DNA from: Liquorilactobacillus sucicola DSM 21376 = JCM 15457
Lineage (GTDB): Bacteria; Bacillota; Bacilli; Lactobacillales; Lactobacillaceae
NCBI RefSeq assembly: GCF_000612445.1
Contig: NZ_BALC01000004.1
Span: forward strand, 230,301-294,300
Length of the DNA stretch: 64,000 nucleotides
Direction: 5' to 3'
Shown here: positions 1 to 7,292 of the stretch, in pieces
Position numbering within the stretch: the stretch's first letter is position 1
Layout: each line of letters begins with the position of its first letter
The notes under the pieces: generated by a model
Told to the model about the DNA's origin: nothing
The model's database searches: none
The model's input: only the letters and a program-made list of their open reading frames with translations
Position numbers and translations under genes: made by a program

Positions 1-167
1 CCCTTGAAATGGCTTGTCTGCAACCGATTCGTATATATGCTGGTGTTGAGATCTGTCAGATTTATTATCATACCATCAGTGATGAGTACGATTCCTATCA
101 GCATGGGAAATATTCAAATAGTCAGAATATCCAACCAAGCAAGCTATATCAGGAGTTTATGGATTGA
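1..167 (+). CDS. dcd: dCTP deaminase, C-terminal fragment (gene enters from the left edge)
   Basis: The third forward frame is open from the window edge to a TGA at 165-167, giving 54 codons. The reading contains CLQPIRIYAGVEICQIYYH and then a tyrosine-rich stretch ending QPSKLYQEFMD. This matches the end of the trimeric dCTP deaminase/dUTPase family: the hydrophobic ICQI strand and the closing P-S-x-LYQ-F motif. The enzyme deaminates dCTP to dUTP to feed dTMP synthesis in the cytosol. Start and active-site residues lie outside the window. A longer open frame over the same bases (4-231) has no family resemblance. Identification rests on remembered family sequence, so it is strong but not absolute. 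Confidence 0.8.
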   Translation, partial: LEMACLQPIRIYAGVEICQIYYHTISDEYDSYQHGKYSNSQNIQPSKLYQEFMD

Positions 168-227
168 TTTGCCAATTAGTCTGCAGAGAAGCTTCATTTT
201 TAGCACGCGGAGAAAGGATTTTAGAAA

Positions 228-1337
228 ATGAAAAAGGGTATTATTATTATTGGAGCAGGCGCAGCTGGAATAGGTTTTGGAGTTGCCTTGAAGGATTTGG
301 AGTATGATGATTTCTTGATTTTAGAAAGTGAGACTATTGGAAATAGTTTTAAAAACTGGCCTCAGGAAACACGTTTCATCACTCCTTCTTTTACAAGCAA
401 CGGTTTTGGCATGCCTGATTTGAATGCGGTCAGTTTTAGTACTTCTCCAGCATACTCATTAGGGAAGGAACGATTAGCTGGAAAAGAGTACGCACAATAT
501 CTAGAGTTAGTTGCTAAGGGGTACGAATTACCGCTGTTGGAGCATCAAAAGGTCAATGAGATCAAAAAAGAGGACAACAGATACCAAGTCTATACTGACA
601 GTAAAAGTTTTGAAGCGAAATATATTATTTTTGCGGTTGGACAATATAGTACTCCAGATAAAAGTTTTGGAAACATAGGGATACATTACAGTGAGGTTCA
701 ATCGTGGAAGCAGTTTACAAATGAAAAACAAATTGTGATAGGTGGCAATGAAAGCGGCATAGATGCTGCTTTGAATTTAGCCAAAAATGGTAACAAAGTA
801 AACGTTTATACGCAAAAAAGCGGATTGAGTGCACCAGATGCAGATCCGAGCATCAGACTGTCACCGTATACCCGCCAAAAATTTTTTGCGCTGAATGCAA
901 ACCAGCGACAAAACATTAAAATTCATGAAAAAATGGAACTTAAAAGGCTAACACAGCAAAAAAATAAGTACCTCTTAGAATTTGCAAATGGTCACTTGAT
1001 TGAAGCAAAGACAGAACCGATTCTCTGCACTGGATTCAAAAATGGAGCGGTCAAATTGCAGCAGAATTTATTCGAAGAGGAAGAAGGTACAGTGTTACTT
1101 AATGACTACGATGAGTCACTTAAAGCACAAAATATTTTTCTGGTAGGACCAGATGTGCGTCATCAAAATGCAATTTTTTGTTACATTTACAAATTTCGAC
1201 AGCGTTTTGCGGTTATCATCGAAGAAATTGCCAAGCGAGAAAATCTCCAAATAGATAAAGAAAAAATAGCCGAGTACCAAAAAAACAGCTTTTATTTGGC
1301 AAATTGCAATAATTGTGTAGTCGCGTGTGACTGTTAG
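228..1337 (+). CDS. FAD/NAD(P)-dependent oxidoreductase with C-terminal cysteine cluster
   Basis: A 369-residue flavoprotein. The N-terminus holds a Rossmann dinucleotide-binding motif (IIIIGAGAAGIGFG, residues 4-17). A second nucleotide-binding turn (GGNESGIDAALNLA) lies near residue 170, the arrangement of two-domain FAD/NAD(P)H enzymes related to flavin-containing monooxygenases and thioredoxin-reductase-like proteins. The substrate cannot be read from the sequence. The last ten residues form C-x2-C-x3-C-x-C (Cys360, 363, 367, 369). This is unusual for the fold and could bind metal or carry a redox relay (inference). The ATG at 228 follows AGAAAGGA at 211-218. The gene follows dcd by 60 bases and ends in its own terminator, so it is probably read from upstream and isolated from the next operon. 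Confidence 0.75.
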   Translation: MKKGIIIIGAGAAGIGFGVALKDLEYDDFLILESETIGNSFKNWPQETRFITPSFTSNGFGMPDLNAVSFSTSPAYSLGKERLAGKEYAQYLELVAKGYELPLLEHQKVNEIKKEDNRYQVYTDSKSFEAKYIIFAVGQYSTPDKSFGNIGIHYSEVQSWKQFTNEKQIVIGGNESGIDAALNLAKNGNKVNVYTQKSGLSAPDADPSIRLSPYTRQKFFALNANQRQNIKIHEKMELKRLTQQKNKYLLEFANGHLIEAKTEPILCTGFKNGAVKLQQNLFEEEEGTVLLNDYDESLKAQNIFLVGPDVRHQNAIFCYIYKFRQRFAVIIEEIAKRENLQIDKEKIAEYQKNSFYLANCNNCVVACDC

Positions 1338-1346
1338 AATATCATT

Positions 1347-1393
1347 ATCCCCTCATGATTGATAGACAACATCAGTTATGGGGGGATTTTTTT
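1347..1393 (+). terminator. Rho-independent terminator after the flavoprotein gene
   Basis: TCCCCTCAT (1348-1356) pairs with ATGGGGGGA (1378-1386), including one T-G pair, and is followed by a run of seven T residues. It lies 10 bases after the stop codon. Confidence 0.75.
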
Positions 1394-1451
1394 GTGCAAA
1401 ATACAGTGGAAGAAGGGCTTTAAGCAATCACAATAAAAAAACAAAAAAAGG

Positions 1452-1480
1452 TTGACTTATTTTTTGTTTGAATGTAACAT
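1452..1480 (+). promoter_or_regulatory. Promoter of the first Met T-box operon
   Basis: TTGACT at 1452-1457 is separated by 17 bases from TAACAT at 1475-1480, directly ahead of the T-box leader. No other promoter-like pair with good spacing is seen between the terminator at 1347-1393 and the leader. Confidence 0.6.
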
Positions 1481-1489
1481 TATGATAAT

Positions 1490-1757
1490 ATTTTTATGGC
1501 ATTTGGATGAGTAGTTTATAACCTATCTTTAAGAGAGACTGTGTTAGGTGAAAGCAGTTAGTGCGGAGTAAATGAATATGGTCCAATTAGATGCTGGTAC
1601 TGTGAGGGAGTTCTGAGCAGTATTCGAGTTCGCCCGATACAGCGACTAAGATTATCTGCTTGATGATCTTTTGAGGACAATTATTATTGTTGAAAACGAG
1701 TGGTACCGTGTTTAAAAGCACCTCGCAGTTTATACTGTGGGGTGCTTTTAATTTTTT
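1490..1757 (+). promoter_or_regulatory. T-box riboswitch, probable methionine specifier
   Basis: The conserved T-box core reads GAGTGGTACCGTG around 1698-1710. It is followed by a terminator, AAAAGCACC...GGTGCTTTT (1714-1750), with a T-rich tail. Stem I begins AGTA-GTTTAT (1510-1519), and GTAAAT (1568-1573) returns to pair with GTTTAT. The returning strand is followed by GAAT-ATG-G, so the specifier triplet is read as ATG at 1578-1580. The second T-box in this window has the same layout (GAAG-ATG-A). By known T-box biology, uncharged tRNA-Met would stabilise the antiterminator and switch on the transporter operon. The element itself is certain; the specifier is inferred by hand alignment. Confidence 0.85.
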
Positions 1758-1774
1758 AAATTGGAGTGATTAAA

Positions 1775-1870
1775 ATGTGCAGAATTCGCGCTCATAAGGT
1801 CAATGTTTGGCTACTTATGTGGAGAGGCAAGGGTAAGAGGGGAACAGAGATGTATATGGAATTTTTATAA
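1775..1870 (+). CDS. Possible 31-residue leader peptide between T-box and transporter
   Basis: After the T-box terminator, TTGGAGTGAT (1761-1770) places a Shine-Dalgarno sequence eight bases before an ATG at 1775. The frame runs 31 codons to TAA at 1868-1870. The peptide starts Met-Cys-Arg, is basic and contains four methionines (positions 1, 15, 26, 28). It ends 40 bases before the GTG start of the permease. No family is recognised. It could be a translated leader peptide that couples ribosome movement to downstream expression, a short remnant of an earlier permease start, or chance. The ribosome binding site is the main support. Confidence 0.35.
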   Translation: MCRIRAHKVNVWLLMWRGKGKRGTEMYMEFL

Positions 1871-1910
1871 TTTTATTGCTCGTCATCACATTGGGAGGGG
1901 AAATCAAAAA

Positions 1911-2651
1911 GTGTTTTTTGATATTAAGTATCTTTATGAGTTGTTTCCGCAAATAATTAGTTCTTTACCAATTACCCTTTCAATTGTAGTTGTTTCGACT
2001 ATTGGAGGGCTAATCTTGGGTTTGATTATAGCCTATTTTAGGATTGAAAGGATACCTCTATTAAATTGGTTGGGAGCCTTGTACGTATCATTTGTCCAAG
2101 GAACACCAATTATCGTGCAACTGTTTGTAGTTTATTATGGTGCTCCTGCTGTTCTTGATTTGGCAGGGATCAATGTTGCTGACGTCAGCAAGATTTCATT
2201 TATGTTTATTGCATACGGCTTAAACTCAGCAGCTTACTTCAGTGAAATAATACGTGCAGCCATTAATGATATTCCTAAAACTCAATTTGATGCAGCTTAT
2301 TCGGTTGGGATGAACAAATATCAAGCCTATAGAAAGATTATTATTCCTCAGGCTACAAAAGCTATGGCGCCTAATGTTGAAGTTTCAGTAGTATCATTGC
2401 TTCAGAATTCTTCATTAGCAACATACCTAGGGATTATGGATATCATGGGAAAATCACAATTAGTCGGGACGAACACAGGGCATCAGATGGAGGCGTACAT
2501 TGATGCAATGGTTATTTTTATGGTTCTTAGTTTAGCTGTTCACTACTTATTTAGATACTTTGGCTTAACTAAAAGACATATTAAATTCCGTTTATACAAT
2601 GTTAGACCTCTTGCAGAAACAAATGAGTTATCGTTTAAAAAGGTAAAATGA
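1911..2651 (+). CDS. Polar amino-acid ABC transporter permease, TcyL-like
   Basis: A 246-residue inner-membrane permease of the histidine/glutamine/cystine (HisM/GlnP/TcyL) family. Several hydrophobic helices flank the cytoplasmic EAA loop, seen here as DAAYSVGMNKYQAYRKIIIP followed by QA. This loop docks on the ATPase. The region before the loop (FVQGTPIIVQLFVVYYG) is the typical family signature. The chosen start is GTG at 1911 because GGGAGGGG sits ten bases upstream and the protein then begins at the expected membrane segment. An upstream in-frame ATG at 1803 would add 36 residues unlike the family. The partner permease is at 3578 and the ATPase at 4275. The Met T-box upstream suggests a sulfur amino acid as cargo; cystine-type importers are the closest match by eye. 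Confidence 0.8.
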   Translation: MFFDIKYLYELFPQIISSLPITLSIVVVSTIGGLILGLIIAYFRIERIPLLNWLGALYVSFVQGTPIIVQLFVVYYGAPAVLDLAGINVADVSKISFMFIAYGLNSAAYFSEIIRAAINDIPKTQFDAAYSVGMNKYQAYRKIIIPQATKAMAPNVEVSVVSLLQNSSLATYLGIMDIMGKSQLVGTNTGHQMEAYIDAMVIFMVLSLAVHYLFRYFGLTKRHIKFRLYNVRPLAETNELSFKKVK

Positions 2652-2751
2652 AAAAACTATGCTTGAGTTATGCAAAAATGATGCAGATTTATTAAGTCGC
2701 TCATGTTTTGCAACCAGTCTGTATAAAAATAAAGAGTGTTGGAGGAAAAAT

Positions 2752-3543
2752 ATGAAGTTAAAGCGATTAGTTGCTTTGTTTGCTTTTGTCACTTTAGGCA
2801 CCATAGCTGCGGGCTGTGGTAATAAAAAAGCAGAAGTAAAAACTATTACGGTCGGAACAGGTACAAATTATCGGCCTTTTGTTTACCAAACAAAATCTGG
2901 CAAAGATACAGGATATGAGATAGCGGTGCTTAAAGCAATTGATAAAAAATTACCACAGTATAAATTTAAGGTATCACATTATGATTTCACCAATTTATTT
3001 CCGGCTTTAAAAAACAAGAGAATTGACATTCTTGCCAATCAAATTGAATCAAATTCTGAAAGGCGCAAGTTATATCAATTTAGTAAAGAAGGATACACTA
3101 ATTATGACCTACACATTGTGTCATTATATGGCAAGTACCATACTTTAAAAGATTTAAAGGGAAAGAAAGTTTACGCGATTCCTGGTGGCAATGCTCCTTT
3201 AATTTTGGAAAACTATATTAAAGCTCACCCTGAGAATAAATTCAAAATTGTTTATGGGAATTGGTCGGACCAGCTTTTGTATAAGAGCTTTAAAAATAAA
3301 ACAGTGGATGCTACGTTGGGAACCAAGTTTTCGGCAGACTTTACAAATAAACAGTTAGGGTCTCATTATGTATACTCCGACAAGCCTGTAAATACTTCTT
3401 CGACATATTATCTATTTAGAAAAAAGGACCCAGATTCAACAAAATTGAATAGTCAAGTAAGTAAAGCTTTGAAGCAGCTTAAAGATGATGGAACGCTTAA
3501 AAAACTGTCTGTTAAATATTTAGGCGGAGATTATACTAATTAA
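2752..3543 (+). CDS. Amino-acid ABC transporter substrate-binding lipoprotein
   Basis: A 263-residue extracellular solute-binding protein, family 3. It has a basic N-terminus, a hydrophobic signal and the lipobox TIAAGC with the lipidated Cys at residue 22, so it should be anchored to the outer face of the membrane. The mature part begins KTITVGTGTNYRPFVY and shows the DTGYEIAVLKAI and FPALKNKRIDILANQI segments of the periplasmic-binding-protein fold. ATG 2752 is chosen because GGAGGAAAA lies just upstream and the signal peptide starts there. An in-frame ATG at 2659 would add 31 residues ahead of the signal. The gene sits between two permease genes, an order common for cystine and polar amino-acid importers. 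Confidence 0.85.
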   Translation: MKLKRLVALFAFVTLGTIAAGCGNKKAEVKTITVGTGTNYRPFVYQTKSGKDTGYEIAVLKAIDKKLPQYKFKVSHYDFTNLFPALKNKRIDILANQIESNSERRKLYQFSKEGYTNYDLHIVSLYGKYHTLKDLKGKKVYAIPGGNAPLILENYIKAHPENKFKIVYGNWSDQLLYKSFKNKTVDATLGTKFSADFTNKQLGSHYVYSDKPVNTSSTYYLFRKKDPDSTKLNSQVSKALKQLKDDGTLKKLSVKYLGGDYTN

Positions 3544-3577
3544 TTTTGATAGGGACAGAAAGGATGTAGGAATACTA

Positions 3578-4282
3578 ATGGATGTTACGTTTTTAATTAC
3601 TTGTATAAAAGTTGCTGTAAAGTATGTTCCAATCACCTTATATTTAGGCTTGACCTCGTTTTTTATAGGGTTAATTTTTGGAATTATTATCGCACTCGTC
3701 AGGTTTTTCAAGGTGCAGTTTATCAGTACATTTTTCAAGTGGACTATCAGTCTTTCTAACAGTATTCCTCTGCTTTTGACGTTGACAGTGTTTTATTTGG
3801 TTGTTTCAGACGCTCTTCATCCTCTAGGAAACATAGTGGGGGCCAATTGGCAATTCAAATTTTTTGATCGAAAGTGGATCGCAATTTTTGCATTATCAAT
3901 TTTTTCAACGAACTATGTTGCAGAGGCAATTCGATCTGCCTTAAATGCAGTACCGCAATCACAGTGGGATGCAGCATATTCAGTTGGGCTGACTACTAAA
4001 CAAACACTATTTGGAATAATTATGCCGCAAGCTTTACGTTCAAGTATTCCTTTATTTGGAAATATTTTAACGTCTTTGATTAAGGGCTCATCATTGGTAT
4101 CGGCTGTTTCAGTAGTTGACCTGTTGAATTCTGTAATGATCAAAGCACAAGTCAACTATGAATATTTTGAAGCATATCTAGCGGCAGCTATTGTCTATTG
4201 GGTGTTATGCACAGTAATTACGTTTGCTAGCCGCTTTCTCGGAATTATTTCTAGTAAGCAGAGGAGGATTTTTAGTGATTGA
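3578..4282 (+). CDS. Polar amino-acid ABC transporter permease, TcyM-like
   Basis: A 234-residue membrane permease paralogous to the one at 1911. Its EAA loop reads QWDAAYSVGLTTKQTLFGII followed by MPQALR, and the preceding segment (NSIPLLLTLTVFYLV) is the usual helix. Two different permeases, one binding protein and one ATPase make a heteromeric importer. ATG 3578 follows AGGA at 3567-3570. The stop codon overlaps the ATPase start by eight bases, implying translational coupling. Cargo is inferred to be cystine, cysteine or methionine from the T-box and family resemblance. A uptake test would decide. Confidence 0.8.
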   Translation: MDVTFLITCIKVAVKYVPITLYLGLTSFFIGLIFGIIIALVRFFKVQFISTFFKWTISLSNSIPLLLTLTVFYLVVSDALHPLGNIVGANWQFKFFDRKWIAIFALSIFSTNYVAEAIRSALNAVPQSQWDAAYSVGLTTKQTLFGIIMPQALRSSIPLFGNILTSLIKGSSLVSAVSVVDLLNSVMIKAQVNYEYFEAYLAAAIVYWVLCTVITFASRFLGIISSKQRRIFSD

Positions 4283-5018
4283 AGTAAGAAATCTGTCACA
4301 AAGTATCTCAAAACATAAGATTTTAGACAATATAGATTTCTCTGTTGCCAAAGGAGAAGTTGTTTCGATTATTGGACCAAGTGGTGCAGGAAAAACTACA
4401 TTTTTGCGGTGTATCAATTTACTGAATACCCCTGACCAAGGAGTTATTGATTTCAATGGAAAAGTGATCAACTTTCCACGAGTCAAGATGAAAGATGTTT
4501 TAGAAATTCGAAGAAAAACTGCGATGGTATTTCAACAGTATGCATTATTTCGAAATAAAACGGCATTTCAAAATATAACGGAAGGTCTTGTAGTAGCCAG
4601 AAAAATTGATAAGGAAAGAGCGAATGAGATTGCTGAGAATCTTTTGAAAAAAGTAGGTTTATATGAAAAACGAAATGCATATCCTGCTGAACTATCAGGA
4701 GGGCAACAGCAAAGAATTGGTATTTCACGAGCTTTGGCGCTTGACCCCGAGCTAATTTTATTTGATGAGCCTACATCAGCTTTAGATCCAGAATTAGTCG
4801 GTGATACACTGGAGCTTATCAAAAATGTTGCGGCAACACGGGTGAAACAAGCAATGATAGTTGTGACGCATGAAATGCAATTCGCCCACGATGTATCAGA
4901 TCGAATTGTTTTTATGGAAAATGGAGCAATCCTTGATGAAGGGACTCCAAGACAGATTTTGGAGAATCCTCAGAATCCAAGAATTCAAAATTTTTTGAAA
5001 AGTGTTAGATACAATTGA
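4275..5018 (+). CDS. Polar amino-acid ABC transporter ATPase, TcyN-like
   Basis: A 247-residue ATPase energising the importer. It shows Walker A GPSGAGKT (about residue 33), a Q-loop in VFQQYALF, the signature LSGGQQQR, Walker B LILFDEP, the D-loop SALD and the switch histidine in VTHEMQF. There is no extra C-terminal regulatory domain, unlike MetN at 11263. The start is GTG at 4275, six bases after AGAGGAGG. Starting at an upstream ATG would add 17 residues read through the previous gene. The next gene (LanC-like) follows after 31 bases with its own ribosome binding site. Confidence 0.85.
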   Translation: MIEVRNLSQSISKHKILDNIDFSVAKGEVVSIIGPSGAGKTTFLRCINLLNTPDQGVIDFNGKVINFPRVKMKDVLEIRRKTAMVFQQYALFRNKTAFQNITEGLVVARKIDKERANEIAENLLKKVGLYEKRNAYPAELSGGQQQRIGISRALALDPELILFDEPTSALDPELVGDTLELIKNVAATRVKQAMIVVTHEMQFAHDVSDRIVFMENGAILDEGTPRQILENPQNPRIQNFLKSVRYN

Positions 5019-5049
5019 CTTAGGATAAATTGATAAAGGAGAGTTATTT

Positions 5050-6402
5050 ATGGCAATAAAAGCAGAGTTAGATACGAAAGAGCTACTAAACGTAGCAGAA
5101 CTGGCAAAAAACTATATAGATTCAAAAATTGAAAAAACTGATCACGGAATACGATACTCTTTGGAGGGATCAGCAAATTCAGATCCTTATTTTGATGAAA
5201 TCTGTTTATATTCAGGAAGTGCAGGCATTGTTCATTATCTATTGCAGCTTTATAAGACGACTGGAAAACAGCAGTACCTTGAGCAGGCAGAAAAATCGTA
5301 TCCATATATAGAGTATCGGTGGCGTGAAAAACCGGATTTGAGTCTTGCCTTCTCACCATGGGCTTTTACAAGTGGATTTGCTGGAGTGGCATATGCGGTG
5401 AGTGAACTGTATACAACGACTCATAACAAAAAATATAAAAAATTTGTTGAAGAGGTTGTTGCAGAAATTATCAAAAATGCCAAACCAGCAGACGATGGTA
5501 TAGGAGCATACTGGTCAGGTTCATTTGGAATTGTTGCTGATTCAGGAACATTGCTTTTTCTGTTATATGTAGCTGATTTATTTGAACGCCATGATTGGCA
5601 AGAATTCACGGTTAATGCTGGGCGCATTTTAATAGGACAAAAGAAAAAATATTCCGAAGGTGGTTATTATTTTGAAGGAAGCCAATTCAACGAACAAATA
5701 GTTCCTGGATTTCCGATTGGAGCTGGTGGAGTAGCCTTTACACTCTGGAAACTTTATGATGTAAGCAGAGATGAGGTTTTTAAACAGGCCACCGAGGGAA
5801 TAGATGATTTTTATCGAACAATTTATCGGTATGATGATAAAGGTTTTGTTAAAATTCCGCATGACATACCAAATGAAAATCCAGTTTATTACCTAGGATA
5901 TTGCGGCGGAAACGCTGGAGTAGCACGGTATTTTTATAAATTGTATCAAGAAACTGGTGAAGCTAAGCATTTAAATGAAGTAGAACTATTGCTAGATAGT
6001 ATAGTTGCTGCTGGTGCTCCTGAGATTCACTCAGAAGGATATTGGAATACAGTTGCACAGTGTTGCGGTTCCTCTAGTATACTAAATACCTTTTTAGGAT
6101 TTTATCTAGCCACGAACAAGAAAAAATTCCTGAATTATGCTAAACGGACTGCGGAACAAATTATAGGTGATGCACATTATGAACTTGAAGGTGGCGATAA
6201 ATTGGCTAAATGGTATGAAGCTTATACACGATTGGAACCTCAGAATATTTCAGCACCTATTGGATTTTACGATGGAGCTGCTGGTGCAGGATCAGCTCTT
6301 TTACAACTTTATTCTGTATTAACAGAGCATCCACAGGTTCCTAGATCAGTTGATGATCCATTTCCAACTGAAAAAAAACAGGAGGTAAAAGAAAATGACT
6401 AA
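5050..6402 (+). CDS. Stand-alone LanC-like protein with Cys-Cys zinc-site variant
   Basis: A 450-residue protein with the repeated glycine-rich helices of the lanthionine synthetase C (alpha/alpha barrel) fold: SGSAGIVHYLL, TSGFAGVAYAV, WSGSFGIVAD, GAGGVAFTL, CGGNAGVARYF and GAAGAGSALLQLY. Candidate zinc ligands are Cys285 (YCGG) and Cys338-Cys339 (QCCGS), almost the NisC positions 284/330/331. The usual Cys-His-Gly is Cys-Cys-Gly here, as known in the ProcM group of LanM enzymes. The general-acid His of the A-H-G-x-x-G motif appears replaced (PIGAGG), and no Arg is seen four residues before Cys285. No precursor peptide, dehydratase or peptidase gene is nearby, so it is unlikely to make a lantibiotic. 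AAAGGAGAG precedes ATG 5050. The next gene overlaps by eight bases. Function unknown; a role in thiol or sulfur amino-acid chemistry is inference from context. Confidence 0.75.
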   Translation: MAIKAELDTKELLNVAELAKNYIDSKIEKTDHGIRYSLEGSANSDPYFDEICLYSGSAGIVHYLLQLYKTTGKQQYLEQAEKSYPYIEYRWREKPDLSLAFSPWAFTSGFAGVAYAVSELYTTTHNKKYKKFVEEVVAEIIKNAKPADDGIGAYWSGSFGIVADSGTLLFLLYVADLFERHDWQEFTVNAGRILIGQKKKYSEGGYYFEGSQFNEQIVPGFPIGAGGVAFTLWKLYDVSRDEVFKQATEGIDDFYRTIYRYDDKGFVKIPHDIPNENPVYYLGYCGGNAGVARYFYKLYQETGEAKHLNEVELLLDSIVAAGAPEIHSEGYWNTVAQCCGSSSILNTFLGFYLATNKKKFLNYAKRTAEQIIGDAHYELEGGDKLAKWYEAYTRLEPQNISAPIGFYDGAAGAGSALLQLYSVLTEHPQVPRSVDDPFPTEKKQEVKEND

Positions 6403-7045
6403 AAAAATTGGCATTATAGGTGCAACAGGAACAGCCGGTCAAGCCATTGTAAAAGAGGCTGTCAAACAGGGGTTTGATACTACTGCAATTGTCAGAAACG
6501 AAGTAAAAGCGAAGGATTTGTTTGAAAACACAGTTTCTTATTTAACAAAAGATGCATTTGAACTTGAAAAAAGTGATTTGCAGTCTTTTGATGTAATTGT
6601 TGATGCCTTTGCTCCATCAGATGTGAAAAAAGCGTACCTGCATATTGATTTAGCTACTAGATTAATTTCTTACTTTCGTGAAGAAGAGAGGCCACGCCTT
6701 TTTTTCATTTTAGGTGCGGGAAGTTTATTGAATGGTAAAGGAAAACATGTTTTGGATGATTTAAAGGAAAGTCCAGATGCAGCGGCATGGATTGAAGCTC
6801 CTAAACAGCAATTTAAGGAGTTTAACTTTTTATCTGAAGTTGAAAATGTTGATTGGGTTGGAATTTCTCCAGGTATTTTGTTTAAACAAGGGGAAGTACA
6901 ACCGGCTAAGATTGGCAAGAATACCATTTTGTATGACGCAAAAGGAAAGTCTGAAACCTCTTCTGGCACGCTAGCTAAGGTCATTGTTGATGAAATTAGC
7001 AATCCTAAGCATAAGCAGGAACGCTTTACAGCAATTGACGCATAA
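6395..7045 (+). CDS. NAD(P)-binding protein, atypical SDR/NmrA-like
   Basis: A 216-residue protein with an N-terminal Rossmann motif GIIGATGTAGQAIVKEA (residues 6-22) and the overall size and spacing of single-domain atypical short-chain dehydrogenases that modify nucleotide sugars, flavins or quinones. The segment VDWVGISPGILF is the typical late strand before the substrate pocket. There is no clear Tyr-x3-Lys pair, so classical SDR catalysis is uncertain. The start overlaps the LanC-like gene by eight bases, so the two are translated together and probably act in one process. It is the last gene before a strong terminator. Substrate unknown. Confidence 0.7.
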   Translation: MTKKIGIIGATGTAGQAIVKEAVKQGFDTTAIVRNEVKAKDLFENTVSYLTKDAFELEKSDLQSFDVIVDAFAPSDVKKAYLHIDLATRLISYFREEERPRLFFILGAGSLLNGKGKHVLDDLKESPDAAAWIEAPKQQFKEFNFLSEVENVDWVGISPGILFKQGEVQPAKIGKNTILYDAKGKSETSSGTLAKVIVDEISNPKHKQERFTAIDA

Positions 7046-7155
7046 ATTAGCTATTACAAATAAGATTTGTGGTGCTGGTGTGTTAAGTTTTTGTCATGGA
7101 TAATGTGAAGCTGGACGAGAAATTTTGACTTGTAGGGCTCGTTTATACGAAATAA

Positions 7156-7203
7156 GGGAAGCTAGATCAGAATTTTACTTTGATCCAGCTTCCCTTTTTT
7201 TAT
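7156..7203 (+). terminator. Strong hairpin terminator closing the first Met operon
   Basis: GGGAAGCTAGATCA (from 7156) pairs with TTGATCCAGCTTCCC (to 7195) with one unpaired position, and a T run follows. It probably also serves the minus-strand gene at 7293-8231. It is preceded by one copy of a dispersed element (7127-7155) described in the findings. Confidence 0.85.
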
Positions 7204-7292
7204 ATTTAAAGTTCGTAGTTAAGTATGCTTAGATTGAATTTCTTGTTCGTTTATATAAACGATCGATTAACCACGCCCAAGTTAAGTAAGAT

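Noticed and set aside
4..231. 75-codon forward open frame at the left edge
   Set aside because: It overlaps, in another frame, the clear C-terminal sequence of dCTP deaminase and has no family resemblance itself.
5050..6402. Lantibiotic biosynthesis cluster around the LanC-like gene
   Set aside because: No precursor peptide, LanB/LanM dehydratase, exporter with peptidase domain or immunity gene was found in the neighbourhood.
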